Source: Blasia pusilla | Taxonomy: Eukaryota; Marchantiophyta; Marchantiopsida; Blasiales | DNA length: 64,000 nt | Assembly: GCA_050084515.1 (NCBI GenBank) | Contig: CM114274.1 | Span: 34,968,001 to 35,032,000 of the forward strand | Reading direction: 5' to 3' | Shown: in pieces, positions 1-12,710 of the stretch | Layout: the number at the start of each line of letters is the position of its first letter | How positions within the stretch are numbered: position 1 is the stretch's first letter | Position numbers and translations under genes: made by a program | Notes under the pieces: generated by a model | Seen by the model: only the letters and a program-made list of their open reading frames with translations | Told to the model about the DNA's origin: nothing | Databases searched by the model: none

Positions 1-106
1 GATTTAAATTTCCTTCTCCCAAATTAGAATTGTGCCTTCTCTTGCCTCCCTTCTCTCCTCAAATACCAAAAATTTCAATTGATGTTCTCCTACCGCTCTA
101 ATACCA
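1..106 (-). mobile_element. 5' leader and primer-binding site of a truncated Ty1/copia element
   Basis: On the minus strand this matches the leader of the complete copia element (12600-12722). Positions 95-106 are the complement of TGGTATTAGAGC, one base off the plant copia primer site TGGTATCAGAGC for initiator-Met tRNA. The body of this element would lie to the left of the window. Only the leader and part of the 5' LTR are present. Confidence 0.8.
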
Positions 107-292
107 TGTAGAAAACTACCAAAGAAGCATAACTGGTGGGATACGACTCTCACACTCACACGCCATGGAGAACAACATTTTGCAATGAGAGAATGAGTGG
201 AGACTGATCATTTTCTCAATTATATAGGATATGTACAAGCAAACCTAATCCTAACCATAGTCTTGAGTTAGACTAACTGTGATTAACTAACA
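107..292 (-). repeat. Ty1/copia LTR, 3' half (split by the DNMT-Ty3 insertion)
   Basis: Matches the first part (plus-strand order) of the copia LTRs at 7767-8076 and 12725-13031. The match stops at 292 and resumes at 38944. The two pieces add up to about 315 bp, the length of the intact LTRs. The last four bases, AACA (289-292), and AACC at 38944-38947 fit a 4-bp target duplication with one mismatch. Confidence 0.85.
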
Positions 293-408
293 TGTTGTGG
301 TCGTACACATTGTAACACAACATACATCGATATTATTGTTACCAAACACGCACGATCCCATGCTTCATGGCATCCAAACATTGAGACGAGAAGTATCACA
401 ATATCTCC
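293..408 (-). repeat. Terminal repeat segment B2 of DNMT-Ty3 copy 1
   Basis: Similar to 918-1036 (B1), with shared blocks such as acacaacatacatcg and ggcatccaaacat. It is the outermost part of the element, between A2 and the copia LTR target. On the minus strand it ends in CA. Confidence 0.75.
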
Positions 409-908
409 AATTAAATCAAGTAGATTTCTCACATACTCTCTCTCTCTCTCCAAAACCAAACTCACTCTCCTAATGAGAGGCTTGGGTTACACACACAAGG
501 CAAGGGAGGACCATAGCTCCGTCGTCTCATGCCAAGAGGTTCAACAAAGAGAGAATGAGCTCAAGCTCTCTCTCTTGGAGGCAACCCCCTTCCCTCTCCC
601 AAACTCTCTCCACGATAACCGATGCTCAGAGATCACCTCCTTGGCTCTTGACCTACTACAGTGGGTCAAAGGCCATTATAATTGACTTTCCACTTCCCAA
701 AGTAGAAAGTCAACCACACTCAATATGGAAACTTACATGAAATAGTAAGTTTCTCTATACGGCTCCAAATGGGCCGAAACGAAGGTGAAACCTGCTCTCT
801 CACGTTACTCGTGGCCTCAACAAGTCATCTTGAACATCTGGAAGCTTGTCTCTACTACTCGTAAAGACTCTCTTTTAGATCTCATCGATCTATCATAAAA
901 GATGTGAC
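409..908 (-). repeat. Terminal repeat segment A2 (LTR core) of DNMT-Ty3 copy 1
   Basis: About 500 bp, similar by eye at roughly 80% to 38398-38943 (A1 of the same element). On the minus strand it begins TGTCACATC and lies between B1 and B2. It contains no gene; small open frames here are chance. Confidence 0.8.
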
Positions 909-917
909 AATTTTTGT

Positions 918-1036
918 GCGCATACACATCACTACACAACATACATCGTTGTCACCAAACACATACACGATCCCATACTAACTAAAAAATATGGCATCCA
1001 AACATCAAGATAAGAGAGAAGTACGAAAATATCTCC
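918..1036 (-). repeat. Terminal repeat segment B1 of DNMT-Ty3 copy 1
   Basis: Similar to B2 (293-408) and to 60693-60803 of copy 2. It lies directly after a purine-rich tract (minus strand, about 1030-1050), the expected plus-strand priming site. Coding remnants begin upstream of it on the minus strand. Confidence 0.7.
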
Positions 1037-1225
1037 CCGCCTACCCTCTAGATGGTGGTTGGGTCCCTCTAGCTCCAGATAGCTATCTATCCCTACCTAC
1101 CATGACATAAATCTCTAAGATGCTAAGAGCAAAAAGATCGTGTGCTCATGTGGCCCCATTAATTGTTGGTCGCCTTCTTGTCATTCATATTATAGGCATA
1201 AAGTTGGAAGTCATAACCACCTACC

Positions 1226-1450
1226 CTATGTACATCTAGGGCACATCCATCGTCCTCGAGGAACCCTAGCGAGAGGTGGCGTCAAACATGTCATATGCCA
1301 TCCTCTTGAACATCCATTAGATACTAGTATAGTAGTTGCACCACGGACAAAACCACACAACATAGAGCGTAATCCTGCAGAAAATACTACTAAGCTCGAA
1401 TCAATTGTATCGTCAATGTTAAGAAGGTGAGATGGCTTACAATTCTGCAT
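1226..1450 (-). pseudogene. PHD-finger remnant, end of pol (copy 1)
   Basis: A 74-residue frame aligning with the PHD finger of copy 2 (60296-60520). It keeps the core GCSRGWHMTCL and the ending GRWMCPRC. Two zinc ligands are lost: the first Cys is Ser in LRSMLC, and the CDRC pair reads SNGC. A working zinc cross-brace is therefore unlikely. The region 1450-1880 between this and the integrase is out of frame with no clear domain, as expected for the degenerate integrase C-terminus. Confidence 0.75.
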
Positions 1451-1879
1451 ATGATCCTTCTAAAGCATACCATCACGTCCCTCCAATAAGAGAATATTAG
1501 ATGACAAAACCTCACGCACCCTCAAGATAAATGCAAACCCTGCAGTCACAACCAATGTCATGGGTATTGTTTGTTGCAAGTAGACACAATCTCCCTGATG
1601 AAACATCCAGATAGTTGATCAATAACTGCCTCCCTAAATAATTGCATACCTCAATGTATCTCGATACTACACAATTGCCAAGTTCTCAGATGCCATCGAC
1701 ACTCTCTGAAACAACTCAACCCTCTAAGAATATGCTTGCATCCATACATCAGGGTCATCAAGGTTCAATACCTCACCAAATTTTTGACAAATGACCACAA
1801 GTTAATCTGGCTCTCGACCGTAAAGCAATAAATAGGGTGAGAAATATGATAAGGATGTCTGTCTGCTGAATTTGTATCC

Positions 1880-2490
1880 CATCGGCAACAACGGAAATTA
1901 AAGGTCCCAATCTCCTAGGTGATTTGTGTGCAAGCCATACTTGCGTAAACCTCTCTTTACTGTTTGCACAACCCTCTCCGCTAGTCCATCTGTCTCAGGA
2001 TGATCTTGCAAAGTGGTGCGGTGGTCAATCAACACCTGATTACACAAGGCCTGAAACTCCTTGCAAAACTCGATACCCTAGTCTATCAACACCTCAGTGG
2101 GTGCGCCATAATGACTCTGCACCCAATTTAGGAAGGCATATGCTACTCTCTCACTCTCTTTGTCAGACAATGCAACCAATTCTATCCACTTCGAGAAATG
2201 CTCAACCATCACCAACACATAAGGACTATGGCGCTCCATCAAAGATAAAGGTCTTGCAAAATCCAAAATCCATCTATAACCTAAACCCATGATTAAAAGT
2301 GGATGCAATTGTGGAGTCAAAGTATTGCAAAATGCCCGGACCGGATCACACACCATGCACCTGGAAAGAAATTGCCGAACATCGGTCCATATGTCTGGCC
2401 ACCGATATTGTATCTAGAGCAAGTTTTGCATCCGCTTCACTCCAAAATCACCCAACTCCTCATGAGCATGTTGCATCAAATGTGCTCTCT
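1880..2490 (-). pseudogene. Ty3-type integrase remnant (copy 1)
   Basis: The minus strand encodes an HHCC-like start (HAHEELGDFGVKR ... SRCMVCD) broken by a stop. The core with YRWILDFARPLS and VLVMVEHFSKWIELVAL follows in the frame ending at 2356. The next part, near the second catalytic Asp, is VLID then out of frame. It matches the copy 2 integrase at 59260-59880 in order and wording. Several frameshifts make it inactive. Confidence 0.8.
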
Positions 2491-2929
2491 ATGAAGGATG
2501 AGGCACTACACGCACTCTACCATATTCCCAAACTTGCAACACATGTGTCCCCTCACAACAAAAGTGGTTGGCTCGCTGTAGGATCCCATCCATCTCTCTA
2601 GCATCCATTGTGCTCGCGATGCTGCCAGTACGCAAGTACTCCAAGACTACTAAATCCTCGTGAATATCTCAGCCACTTTTTGCCTCCTCATCGGCTTCAA
2701 GATCTAGGACTCTAGCTCTATCAGACCTCACCATCGAAGTCTTAACAATCTGGCTCTCCATAGCCAACAAGCCCAAATAGCCTGACTCGTGCTATTGTGG
2801 CACCAACTCCTTGTCACTCTCTCTATGCCAATGAGCTCCATTCCCATCTTGCTCACTTGGGCTTAGGTTACGACTCAACCCACCTGCATCCTAGTTGAGC
2901 ATCCTATGTCAATATACCACCTAAAAATC

Positions 2930-3966
2930 ATACTTCTGCAAAAATAGAGCCCACCTCGCAAGCTTCCCTATAAGCTTGTCGGACTCCATCAACCACTTAA
3001 ATGATTGATGATCAGTAATAATGGTAAGGGGATTTCCGAATAATTAACATGTGAAATGTGGGACAACCCACACTAGTACTGGAGCCAAGTATTCACCTCT
3101 ATGATATTGTTCGAGAAATTGGGATAAGCCACTACGAACTCTCTACCCTCATCTTCATGTTGGGTGAGCACTGCTCCAAGACCTAATATACTCCAATCAG
3201 CGTGCAACTAGAAAGGACGCCCCTTGATGGGTCTACTAAATATAGGCATAGACATCAAGTTATCCTTTAGCAGCTGGAATGCTCTCTCTTGTTCATCCTC
3301 CCATTGGCACTTATGATCCATCTTGGTTAGCAAGGTTAGCGGTTTCACAATCGAACTGAAACCCTTGACGTACCGCCGATAGAAGTTTGTCAATCCCATG
3401 AATGCACGAGCTCGACTCACATTTGTAGGACGTGGAATGCAAGAAATAGCCTCTATCTTTATCAAATGCACATCAAGGCCACATGGGTATATCGTGTGAT
3501 CCAAGTACACAGTCTGGCCGTAGAAGAACTTGAATTTTCCTAGATGTAGCTTCTGCCCATGTAGTTGCAACCGTCGGAACACCCCCTCCATATGTCGCTC
3601 ATGCTCCTCAACCGTGGCGCTAAAGACTATGATGTCATCGATGTAACACCTAACAAAATGCAGACCTGCCAAGATCCTATTCATGATCCTCTAAAACTCT
3701 GTCGGGGCGTTCTTGAACCCGAATGGTAAGAACCGCCACTGGTACAAAAAATCGATTCCCCAAAATATCGTCTTTTGACTATCCTTCAATTTGATACGCA
3801 ATTGATGGTATCTGGCTAAAAGATCCAACAAACTAAAGACTTTTGCATGCCCAATAACATCAAAGATCTTCTCAGGCATAGGCATAGCATGCCTATCAGA
3901 CTTGGCGGGCATGATTGTGGTAGATGCATACTCTCCATGCGATATCTCCACTAGTCCTGCCCCCAC
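2930..3966 (-). pseudogene. Reverse transcriptase and RNase H remnant (copy 1)
   Basis: Two frames carry RT. The first (3691-3966) starts GLVEISHGEYASTTIMPAK and runs to GFKNAPTEF. The second (3208-3684) holds the catalytic YIDDIIVFS box and the connection segment FMGLTNFYRRYVKGFS. Relative to copy 2 about 25 residues between MPAK and DRHAMP are deleted. RNase H follows at about 2930-3200 in broken frames, including the TDHQ-like region. RT of this type copies element RNA into DNA in virus-like particles. The fragment is recognisable but dead. Confidence 0.85.
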
Positions 3967-4559
3967 TAAGTTGGGCTCCCACTCTGAATCAGAGCCCTCT
4001 CCATATCACTGTACTTGTAGGGTTGTCAGAAGAACGGCGTGTCGCTAGACAACTAAGTGCGGATCCTCGATTCTTCAATGTATCCAAATCATGCATGCTA
4101 AATTCCAAACAACTCCTATAACTCCCAAGGAACTGATGTATCCAGCGCTGCTCTCCTCCTATCAACTTAGGGCCCAAATCTCGCGCCCAAGTCTCCATTG
4201 TGACTACGGTAGGACTCTCAAGCGCTAGTATCCATTGTTGCTATGCTGCAACCGTATCTCAAACAATCAAACTAGACTGCTCTCCTAAAGTCAACTCCAA
4301 ACTCTCATCTCCTTCACGTGTTGTACCTAGAACCACGCTCGATGTTGTGGCTATCATCTCTCGGCCTACTTGCAAAACATCCCAAGAAATCCAAGGGTGT
4401 CTCTCCTAATCACCCTTGGTATGTCAATCTCCTCGAATCTCGCCTCTAGCCACTTCCTCAATCGTCTTGGTAGGTATAGGGCTCACTAATGCAATAGTTG
4501 TGATATATCGCAATCTCATCCAACGTTGCTAAGCGACTCGTGAGCCGATAATCGATGTG

Positions 4560-5470
4560 AAGCAGTTTAGGTCCATCGTCCAACCCAAGACATGACGTCG
4601 TGACGCCTTTGATAATGACAACACTACCTTCACTCATATGGGAAATCCCATCGCACGGTCTAGCTCATCGGCGTTGGCCTCCACTAATCGCTGCACATGG
4701 TCATCCAAAAATAAGCCAGGCCTGGCTTCCTTGTATGCATAGGAAGCGAGAAAACTCACAAACGTGGGAAAGGCTTCCCATGGCATGCCAACCTTACTGA
4801 CCATAGTCAACGACAGTCGATCATCATGCCTCATTGCCTATGATCAACGACTCGGATCTAGAATAAAATCCACCAACAATTAGAAGGGGCGCTCCACTCT
4901 TGCATATGCCATCCATAAAACCTCGTGTGGCACCAAGTTGATACACCATAAACGCACGTGATGTGCTCGTGCAATTACAATTTCCGCATCCAAAAACACT
5001 GCTAGACCAATCCAAGCATGACCTAAGGATGTAAGCTAGAGAACGGGAGTGATGCTCTTGCAAATATGGCAAGGTCCTCATCATCTCCAAGAACAACATG
5101 GACCAAGTGTCAACTAACCCGTTACCTTATCTAGCACTCGAGTGGCTCTGATATGGCCAACAAGCAATGACCAAATAAATGGTCCTTACCCGCTCCAAGT
5201 CCTACGCCCCCAACAATGAAATTTGCCTTGGTAGGGAACTCTGGTACCTTTGTACGACGAATGCAAACAACAAGTTGGGAAAACATGGGCATAACTACGC
5301 CACATATTATAGTGAATCACAACCTCTTCAAGCTCCACATATACATACTACTATACGCGCACTCTTGCCTGCAAAACAACAACCAATCCAGTGTTGATCC
5401 CTCCAAAGAGATCCAACACCCATATACCCTCCTCTAGGATGCGCCACACAATGGGTATGGTATCCAAGGA
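4560..5470 (-). pseudogene. C5 cytosine DNA methyltransferase remnant (copy 1)
   Basis: On the minus strand the motifs run in canonical order: motif I VLDLFGGINTG (about 5400-5435), then motif IV, then motif IX-X with NADELDRAMGFP (4634-4834). The catalytic PCQ of motif IV is PYQ here (Tyr codon at 5151-5153), and the stretch holding motif VI ENV in copy 2 is deleted. The segment FVSF..AY+E..PGL closely tracks copy 2 despite large DNA divergence. The loss of the catalytic Cys alone would abolish activity. It lies between protease and RT, so it was part of the polyprotein. Confidence 0.85.
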
Positions 5471-5779
5471 TGTCAAAGTAGCACTCCTTGCTATCTAGTG
5501 TTCTTCTCATCCGTCATCAGCCAAGCGTTGATGCTCCTCACTCGACCCTAGATCGGAACCTCTCCTCCACGAAATGATGCAGCTACCATAACTCTCCTCT
5601 CCCTATAAGTGTCAGGCATAGGTATGTCCTCTGCATAGAGATGCCCCTCACTCAAATCGCTGGGCCAAGTGATGGCACTATAGAATTTTGCTAATTTCGC
5701 CATCTTTTTCTAGCCGTTGCTCAATCCTCCACCCGTAAATCAAACGGGTAACAAACTAAGTCGCTCATCACCTGGCTGC
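5471..5779. other. Spacer between methyltransferase and protease remnants
   Basis: Corresponds to the linker region 56150-56475 of copy 2. No domain is recognised and the frames are broken. Confidence 0.5.
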
Positions 5780-6560
5780 CACCTTGATCTAATAGGATGT
5801 TGAATCCTCCCAATAATCTAGGGAAAACCCCATCGGGTAGAACACTGCTCCTCCAACCAAGACGTCATAGGACTTTGTATCGGTCACTACCACCTTGGTT
5901 CGCACCACAGACTCAAATAATGGATGTCTCGGGTGAATCCTTACCACGATCTCATATCGGGTGATAAATAGTGTCATACTTGCTCCATCCAAGGATTTAT
6001 GTATCCTGAATGGGCAACCCTCCACGTCTGGCGCTTGTCAGGCCCAACCTTGTAAACGCCGCTTTCTCCAATATCAGGGGTTGGGCTCTGGAATCCAACA
6101 AGACGCGGTGTGTGCAAAACACTAGTTCTACCTCTTTGACTAACTAAATTGTATACCTCTCCTTGGTTATCTAGCAAAACAAATCCTAGCAACACCATGG
6201 ACTCTATCGCGGGTATCTCTGCCATCCTAGCAACCGCAACTTACCATGACTCAGAGGTCGACGGCTTGAGCATAGGCTCCGAGGGCAAGTCCATTGCCTC
6301 CTCTATAATCATCTTGAAACGTGATGCAAGAACACCTACTCCACGTTTACATAGCATAGTCGTCAACCAAAAAACCCTCAGTAGGCATACCTCCCAACGT
6401 CGTAATATCAAAAGCAGAAAACCATGGGACGCGATACATGGCAATGGCCGCCCCCAACAACATACTCAACATAGGCTCCACATAAGCATTCGCAATAGGA
6501 GTTGTTGCACTTGCTTCTTCCATCGCCCTCTGTGCCTTCACACCAACAACATTGTAATGC
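5780..6560 (-). pseudogene. Gag C-terminus and protease remnant (copy 1)
   Basis: Frames on the minus strand include SYDVLVGGAVFYPMGF (5789-6025), matching SYDVLVGGAVLYPMGF of copy 2, which lies between protease and methyltransferase. The retropepsin active site is in broken frames near 6000-6220. The part at 6240-6560 aligns with the pre-protease region of copy 2. Homology ends at 6560 where a different LTR-like sequence begins. Confidence 0.7.
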
Positions 6561-7766
6561 ACAACTCAAGGAAAAAGATACTCTTTCTATCGCAAAGTAC
6601 TAAGTTCGTTCCCAAGAGACCACTATTTCCTGAGTAAAGAGAGGTTTTATAAGAAATATCAAGAATAACTCCTTCTTCACTAAATTTACTGACTAACTAA
6701 AACTACACTGTCTTTACAAGTACAAAAGAATAAAAAGGATTTTCTTCCCTCTTGGAAAAGACTCAAGTGCAGATGAAGACTCTTTCGAATCTGGAATAAA
6801 AAAGTTCTAACGGAGACTTGAAAGAGACCTCAAGAATGGCGGGTCACCCTAATTTCAGAAGTGAATATATCATGGCAGGTTACTCACTGTCTAACAACTT
6901 TCCTACGCTCTTCCTGATTATCTTATGGAATTTCGAAATCACAAGACTCAACTCTCATCCCTACTGCAACCCAATAAGGTTTTACACTCAACTCCGCATA
7001 TCATAAAGCATGAGAGAAGACACTTCAACTACATCAAGATACAAGGGATTGATTCTAACCAACAGTATTGGGGAATTCAAGATACAAGGGAATGATCCCT
7101 TCTTCTTCTAATTTGCTCCTTAAATAGTTGTTTACAAATTCTCATTGATCTTCCTATTATACTCTAGATTTATAATTAATAATCCTACCCTCCTTGGTTC
7201 AAATTCTCCAACCCTTCATCTTCCTAAGGCGGTTGGTTGCTATGGCGATTCATTTTCGCTTCCTTCAGAACCGTTGCATCGCTCCATTTTTCGCTTTCAA
7301 AACCACCGTGACGGTTTGGTCTTCTTACTCTTTGCGCTCTTTGTAGTTCTATCTTTGCAAAAACTCTTATCCTTCTGTCGCATTGAAGAGTCCTTCTTGC
7401 GATTTCTTTTCAATCTGCTTTCTTTAAAAACATTCTTTCTATTTCCCAATCTTCATACACCTTTCCGCTTTGTGAAGACTCTTTGATTTCTCTTCATCTC
7501 CCTCTTCCTTCTTAGAGTTCTTATTCTTTGCTCTTGGATCTTTGATCTTCATTCTTTGTACCCAGTCTTTGCATAAAGACTACCTTCAGTCTCTTTTTAC
7601 AACGAAGCTTTTTCCAATCTTCGTTGATAGTCTTCACCACTATTTCTACTACGGTCTTCCTTGTGAAGTACTCGCGCTTCTTATTCTAGCTTCTTTACCA
7701 ATCTTTTCCTACTTTTACACCATTCTCACTCTTCCAAGCCAGTCCTTAATCTCTTAGTATCTCTTG

Positions 7767-8076
7767 TGGAAAATTGCTAAACAAGCATAACTGGTGGAAA
7801 ACGGCTCTCACACACACACACCACCATGAAGAACAAAATTTGCAATGAGAGAATGAGTGGAGGTTGGTCCTCTTCTCAATTATATAGGGTATGTACAAGA
7901 AAACCTAACCCTACACTTAACCATAGTCTCGAGTTAGACTAATTATGATTAACTTATCCTAGTTAGGATAATCGTGCTTAATTGACTAACCAAGATTAAG
8001 CTTCCCTACTTCGTATGAGTACCAAATATAGCAGCTCAAGTGTCTCATAAGCTTGACTGTAACTCAGTCTTCAATG
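7767..8076 (-). repeat. copia 3' LTR
   Basis: Pairs with 12725-13031. Both contain tatatagggtatgtacaag and the block aagattaagcttccctactt. On the minus strand it follows the polypurine tract GAGGGGGAG. Confidence 0.92.
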
Positions 8077-9601
8077 CTCCCCCTCAAGCTCATATCGATA
8101 TCTCTAACGTCTAAATCCTTTATAAACATCTCAAACTTATCTCTAGACAATGCCTTTGTAAAGATGTCAACAATTTTTTGATCTATACCTGTATACACAA
8201 GATCAATTTCTCCTGCAAGCACTTTCTCTCTGATAAAATGAGAATGCACCTCATCATGCTTTGTACGAGCATGAAAAATAAGGTTATTAGCAAGCTTGAT
8301 GCTTCTAGTATTGTCTGCATATATTACACTAGGCCCTAAGTTACTAACACCAATCTCAACAAGTAATCGATGAATCCACACCGCCTCACATGCTGCATCG
8401 GTTGATCCTTTGTACTCAACCACTGTTGAAGATAAAGCAAGTGTAGGTTTCTTCTTTGAAGCCTAACTTATAGTTGCACTTCCCAAAGTAAATGAATAAC
8501 CATATGTGGAGTACCGATTAGACAGGGATTCACAGATGCTGCCCAATCAGCATCTGTGAATCCCTGTAATTGAAAACTCGGAGGAGGTTCAAATTGAAGC
8601 CCAAATTGAATAGAGAATTTCACATACCGCATAATCCTCCTCATAGCATCAAGGTGAGGTTTTCGAGGTGCTTGCATAAATTGGCTCACTAGGCCAACAA
8701 TATAGCTCAAATCTGATGTGGTTATAGTTAGATAGATCAAACTTCCAACCATGCGCATGTACATATTAGAATCTGCAAGCAGCTCTTCTTCATCCACGCT
8801 TAGCTTCACGCTCTGGTCCAACGGTGTAGAGATTGGCTTACAAGCCGTCATACCATATTTTGAAAGCATATGAAGAGCATATTGTCGTTATAGTAACTAC
8901 ATGCTCTCTCCAAACTTGATAAACTCAATACCAAGGAAGTATTTGAGTTCTTCCAAGTCCTTCATATCAAATTTTGCTTGTAACTTAAGCTTGACTTGTT
9001 GTACCATTTCTTCAGTACTCCCAATAATCAAGAGATCATCAACATACAATACAATTAGAACTGTATGATCTTGTCCTCTCAAGACATTTAACGAGGAGTC
9101 AGAATCACATACCCTAAAGCCCAACTCTTGTAGGATGTATGTAATCTTGCTGTACCAAGCTCTTGGAGCTTGCTTGAGCCCGTATAGAGCTTTCTTCAAC
9201 CTGCATACGCAAAACTTGTATCAAGATGGTTGAGTCATATATACCTCCTCGTATAGATCTCCATTCAAGAAGGCATTCTCGATGTCCATGTGATGTAATC
9301 TCCACTTCTTACTTACTGCAACTACAACCACTGTTCTTGTAGTCGCCATCTTTGCAACAGGGCTAAATATTTCCTCATAATCGATACCATATTTTTAAGC
9401 ATAGCCCTTAGCCACCAATCTCGCTTTGTATCTGTTAATTGTACCATCTTGATTGCGCTTGATTTTGTAAATCCATTTGCAACCAATAGCTTCCTTACTG
9501 GAAGGTATATCAACCAGCTCCCATGTCTGTTGATGTCTTAATGCAGCAAGCTCTTCCTCCATAGCTTCAATCCATTTTGGCTTTACTCGCAGCTTCTTCA
9601 A
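8064..9601 (-). pseudogene. copia reverse transcriptase and RNase H
   Basis: The RT begins near 9601 with WELVDIPSSK and GTINRYKARLVAKGYA, continues through KKALYGLKQAPRAWY and has the catalytic VLYVDDLLIIG box (about 9030-9065). The palm end and connection lie in 8468-8869. RNase H follows with GFTDADWAAS and, in 8064-8423, KHDEVHSHFIREKV. Frameshifts near 9305, 9199, 8897 and 8460 break one original reading frame. RT and RNase H would copy the element RNA into cDNA. Recognition is unambiguous; function is lost. Confidence 0.92.
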
Positions 9602-9849
9602 AATAACTCGGCTTTTGCTCTTGAAAGATAGTTATCATGTATGCATGATGTGTCGCAAGGAAACCTTCATTTATGAATCTATGAACTGGATGTATAACTC
9701 TACTTTATCTACGAAGTTGTTATTCAGAGGTAGATACCTCTAACACATGACTTGAGCTCTGACTAGTGTTAATAGACTGAATATCTACTCTTCCTGTCCA
9801 TGGACTCATAGATTTAACTGATGAATGTTAGACCTCTCATAATCCTACA

Positions 9850-10638
9850 CTAGTACTTGGGGAAGTTGAAGACAATGTCTGTTGGTTTATAGTCATATTC
9901 TCCCCCCCCAACATACAAGTTTAGAGGTGGAATAGGCTCAGATGGAGCATACCATAACTTTAGCTCATCAAAGACAACATCCCGACTAACAATGAGCTGC
10001 CTAGAGGATGGAATGTAGCACTTATATCCCTTAGTTCCATCAGCATAGCCAATGAAGATACGTCTTTTAGACTTGGGGTCTAATTTCTGACGTCTCTCAG
10101 AAGGAACATGAGCATAGCAAATATAGCCAAATACTTTCAAGAAGAAAAAATCAGATTTACTTCCTATGAAGACTTCGAATGGAGTTTTATCATGAACTCC
10201 TACCGTTGGAGTTCGGTTGATTAAGAAGACTACACATGCTACAGCCTCTGCCCAATACACCTTAGGCATGTTCTTTTCATTCAGCATCTCTCGTGCCGCT
10301 TCTGCGATATGTCGATTCTTCCTCTCAGCCACTCCATTTTTTTGTGGAATGTAATGGAAAGTCACTTGACGTTGGATGCCATTCTGACGTAAATAGTCAT
10401 AAAACTCTGTTGAAAGATACTCTCCTCCTCCATCACAACGCAATTTCAGAATGTATTGTCCAGTATGCTTCTCTACTAGAACTCTGAATATTTGGAACAC
10501 TGAGAATACCTCTAACTTGGCCTTTAGAAAGTATACCCATATATACCTTGAGAAGTCATCAATGAATGAAACAAAGTACTGGCAACCACTAAGGCCGTGT
10601 TGTGATGCTGTCCACACATCATTGTGGATCAACTCCAA
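9850..10638 (-). pseudogene. copia integrase core
   Basis: A 262-residue open frame. The catalytic residues are visible: Asp in LIHNDVWTA, Asp in the FIDDFSRYIWVYFLK segment or the RCDGGGEY box, and Glu in PQKNGVAERKNRHI. The C-terminal part with KVFGYICYAHVP and RRIFIGYADGTKGYKCY is the usual copia integrase extension. The core is well kept, but it is cut off from RT by stops at 9600-9850 and from the GAG-pre-integrase region by a frameshift near 10630. Confidence 0.92.
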
Positions 10639-11300
10639 TATCTTGGATGCTCTTCTACCTTACTTTGGAAAAGGAAATCTAGCTTGTTTTCCAAATTGGT
10701 AGATAACGTAGCAGGTCTCGCTAATTCAGGGAGTCCTATTACTATATTAGATGATGAAAGACTCTGTAATCTTTGAAGATTTATATGTCCAATTCTTTTA
10801 TGCCACACATTTAGATATGTGACTTGTTGGCCGGTTTGACCATACATTGTTGTTTGAATCTCAAGCATAGAAACATCTAATTTAAACATTCTGCCAGATC
10901 TAGTTCTTTTGGCTATCGTAGTCCAGTCATCCATTGTTTCAATGAAACAACCATCTACGTTAAACTTCACTTGATAACCATGTTCTACTATCTATCCTAT
11001 AGAGATCAGATTTCTTGCAATGGTTGGAACATAGAGAACATTTCCAAGAGTACAAAGACCAGCTGATGCTATTGGAACTTTACCGGTATGCGTGATATGA
11101 TGTTGAGTGTCATCTCCTGTGAGCACAATTGCAGGATCTTTCACCGACTACAAACTACAAAACCATTTTGCTTGCGAGGTTACGTGATTTGATGCACCGG
11201 AGTCAATGTACCAATCTGCTGTCGAGTCTTTCTTGACCATTGCTCCCAGATGATGAGTCATAACCAAGAGATGCTCCGTTTGTGAATGTTGTTATTCTTG
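10629..11300 (-). pseudogene. copia protease and GAG-pre-integrase
   Basis: The aspartic protease motif WYIDSGASNH is encoded near 11185-11215. The GAG-pre-integrase zinc-binding segment with LNVWHKRIGHINLQRLQSL is in the frame 10629-10970. Stops occur between the two, near 11150 and 10985. The protease would cut the Gag-Pol polyprotein. Confidence 0.85.
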
Positions 11301-11379
11301 GTACTGCTCTTGGTGTTGTTGCTCCAGATAGTTTTGTTGGTGTAAGGCTCATATTTTCATATCTGCCTTCTTCTTGAAG

Positions 11380-12230
11380 CAAAACTTTGCATAGTGACCC
11401 TTTATCCTACAATAATTGCAAGATCCAGGGACCCTCTGCTGCTGACCTCGACCCCAACGGTTTCCACCATCACCACCTTGTGATTGTGTCTGGTACTGGT
11501 TCGTAGTTGATTAAGTGACTCTTCCTCCATATGCTTGATATCCACCACGACCACAGAAGTTTTTGCCACGACCCCTGCCTCTATTTCATCCATAACCTGC
11601 AAATAGCGCACTCTCTTGCAGACCAGACGAGCTACTGCTGCCTACCAAGCCCATCTCTTCACTGATCAACAGAGGAACTAACTCTTGAAAGCTTGGATAC
11701 TTTTCTCTCACAGAGATAGAGGTCTCAAAGGACTTGTAATCCTTTGGAAGGCCTTTAAGAGTGAATAAAATCATATCATCATCTTCTACTGTCACTCCAA
11801 TGCTATTTAACTAATCAACAATATGTCTGATACTCAAAATATAATCATTGATGTTGTGCGATCCTTTTCTCACTTTGTTCAATTTCTGTTTCAATTGAAG
11901 CTTTCTGGCCTTTGTAGATGCCTGGAATAACTTTTCCAATGCATACCAGGCCTCCTTCGGAATATCAACACCTTGGATGTGACCTATCATTGACAAACTT
12001 ATCGTTATTGAAATATAGTGGATTACTTGCCTTGTGCGTTTGTTCCAAGCGCGAACATTCAAGTCTATTGAGTCACCTTCTGGCTTGGCCTCATCACCTA
12101 TGATAATCTCCCATAGTTCTTGACCCATGAGAAATTTTTTCATGCGAAACTTCCAGACATTGTAATTCTGCTTGTCTAGCTTCTCGCCTGTGATTCTTGT
12201 TGAGGAATATTCCATGATAAAAATTTTCAC
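11380..12230 (-). pseudogene. copia gag with zinc knuckle
   Basis: The gag start is the ATG at 12230 or 12215 (MEYSSTRITGEKLDKQNY). The next frame (11811-12230) holds the copia gag pattern YNVWKFRMKKFL ... AWYALEKLF ... LRKL-like helix and NINDYILSIRHIVD. The frame at 11586-11795 continues it (LFTLKGLPKDYKSF). A CX2CX4HX4C knuckle, CNYCRIKGHYAKFC, is encoded at about 11385-11430. Gag would form the particle shell and bind RNA. At least two stops split it. Confidence 0.88.
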
Positions 12231-12710
12231 TCACAAAAATAATATTTTAGGCTTTCTAGTGCTCCAATTGAAGCATTGACCACTCCTACACAGAAATTGA
12301 CATGAAAATTACCAAAAATTGATCAATTGTATGAAAGAACTAGTCAAAATTGGCCTGTAGAGAGCAAACTGCACAACTTTTCTTCACTAATTGCACTTTC
12401 CTACACTTAAATTGATGTTGCAGGTGCTCAGAGTGTCAGAATTGAGCGATTTTGGGTGCGTTGGAAAACTCTCAACAAGCTCTATAATTCGGCCTTACAA
12501 ATTTTTCTAGCCAATGTGGATCCAGACGACTGAATCGACCAGGAAAACCCTAAAAAATGCCTCCAAAGTTTTATCACCGTCAAAGCTCCACCTGAAATCT
12601 GCATCCACTGAGCTCTGAATAAAATTTCCTTCTTCCAAACTGAAATTATGGCTTCTCTTGCCTCTCTTCTCTCTTCAAATACCAAGAATTTCAAGTGATG
12701 TTCTCGTCCC

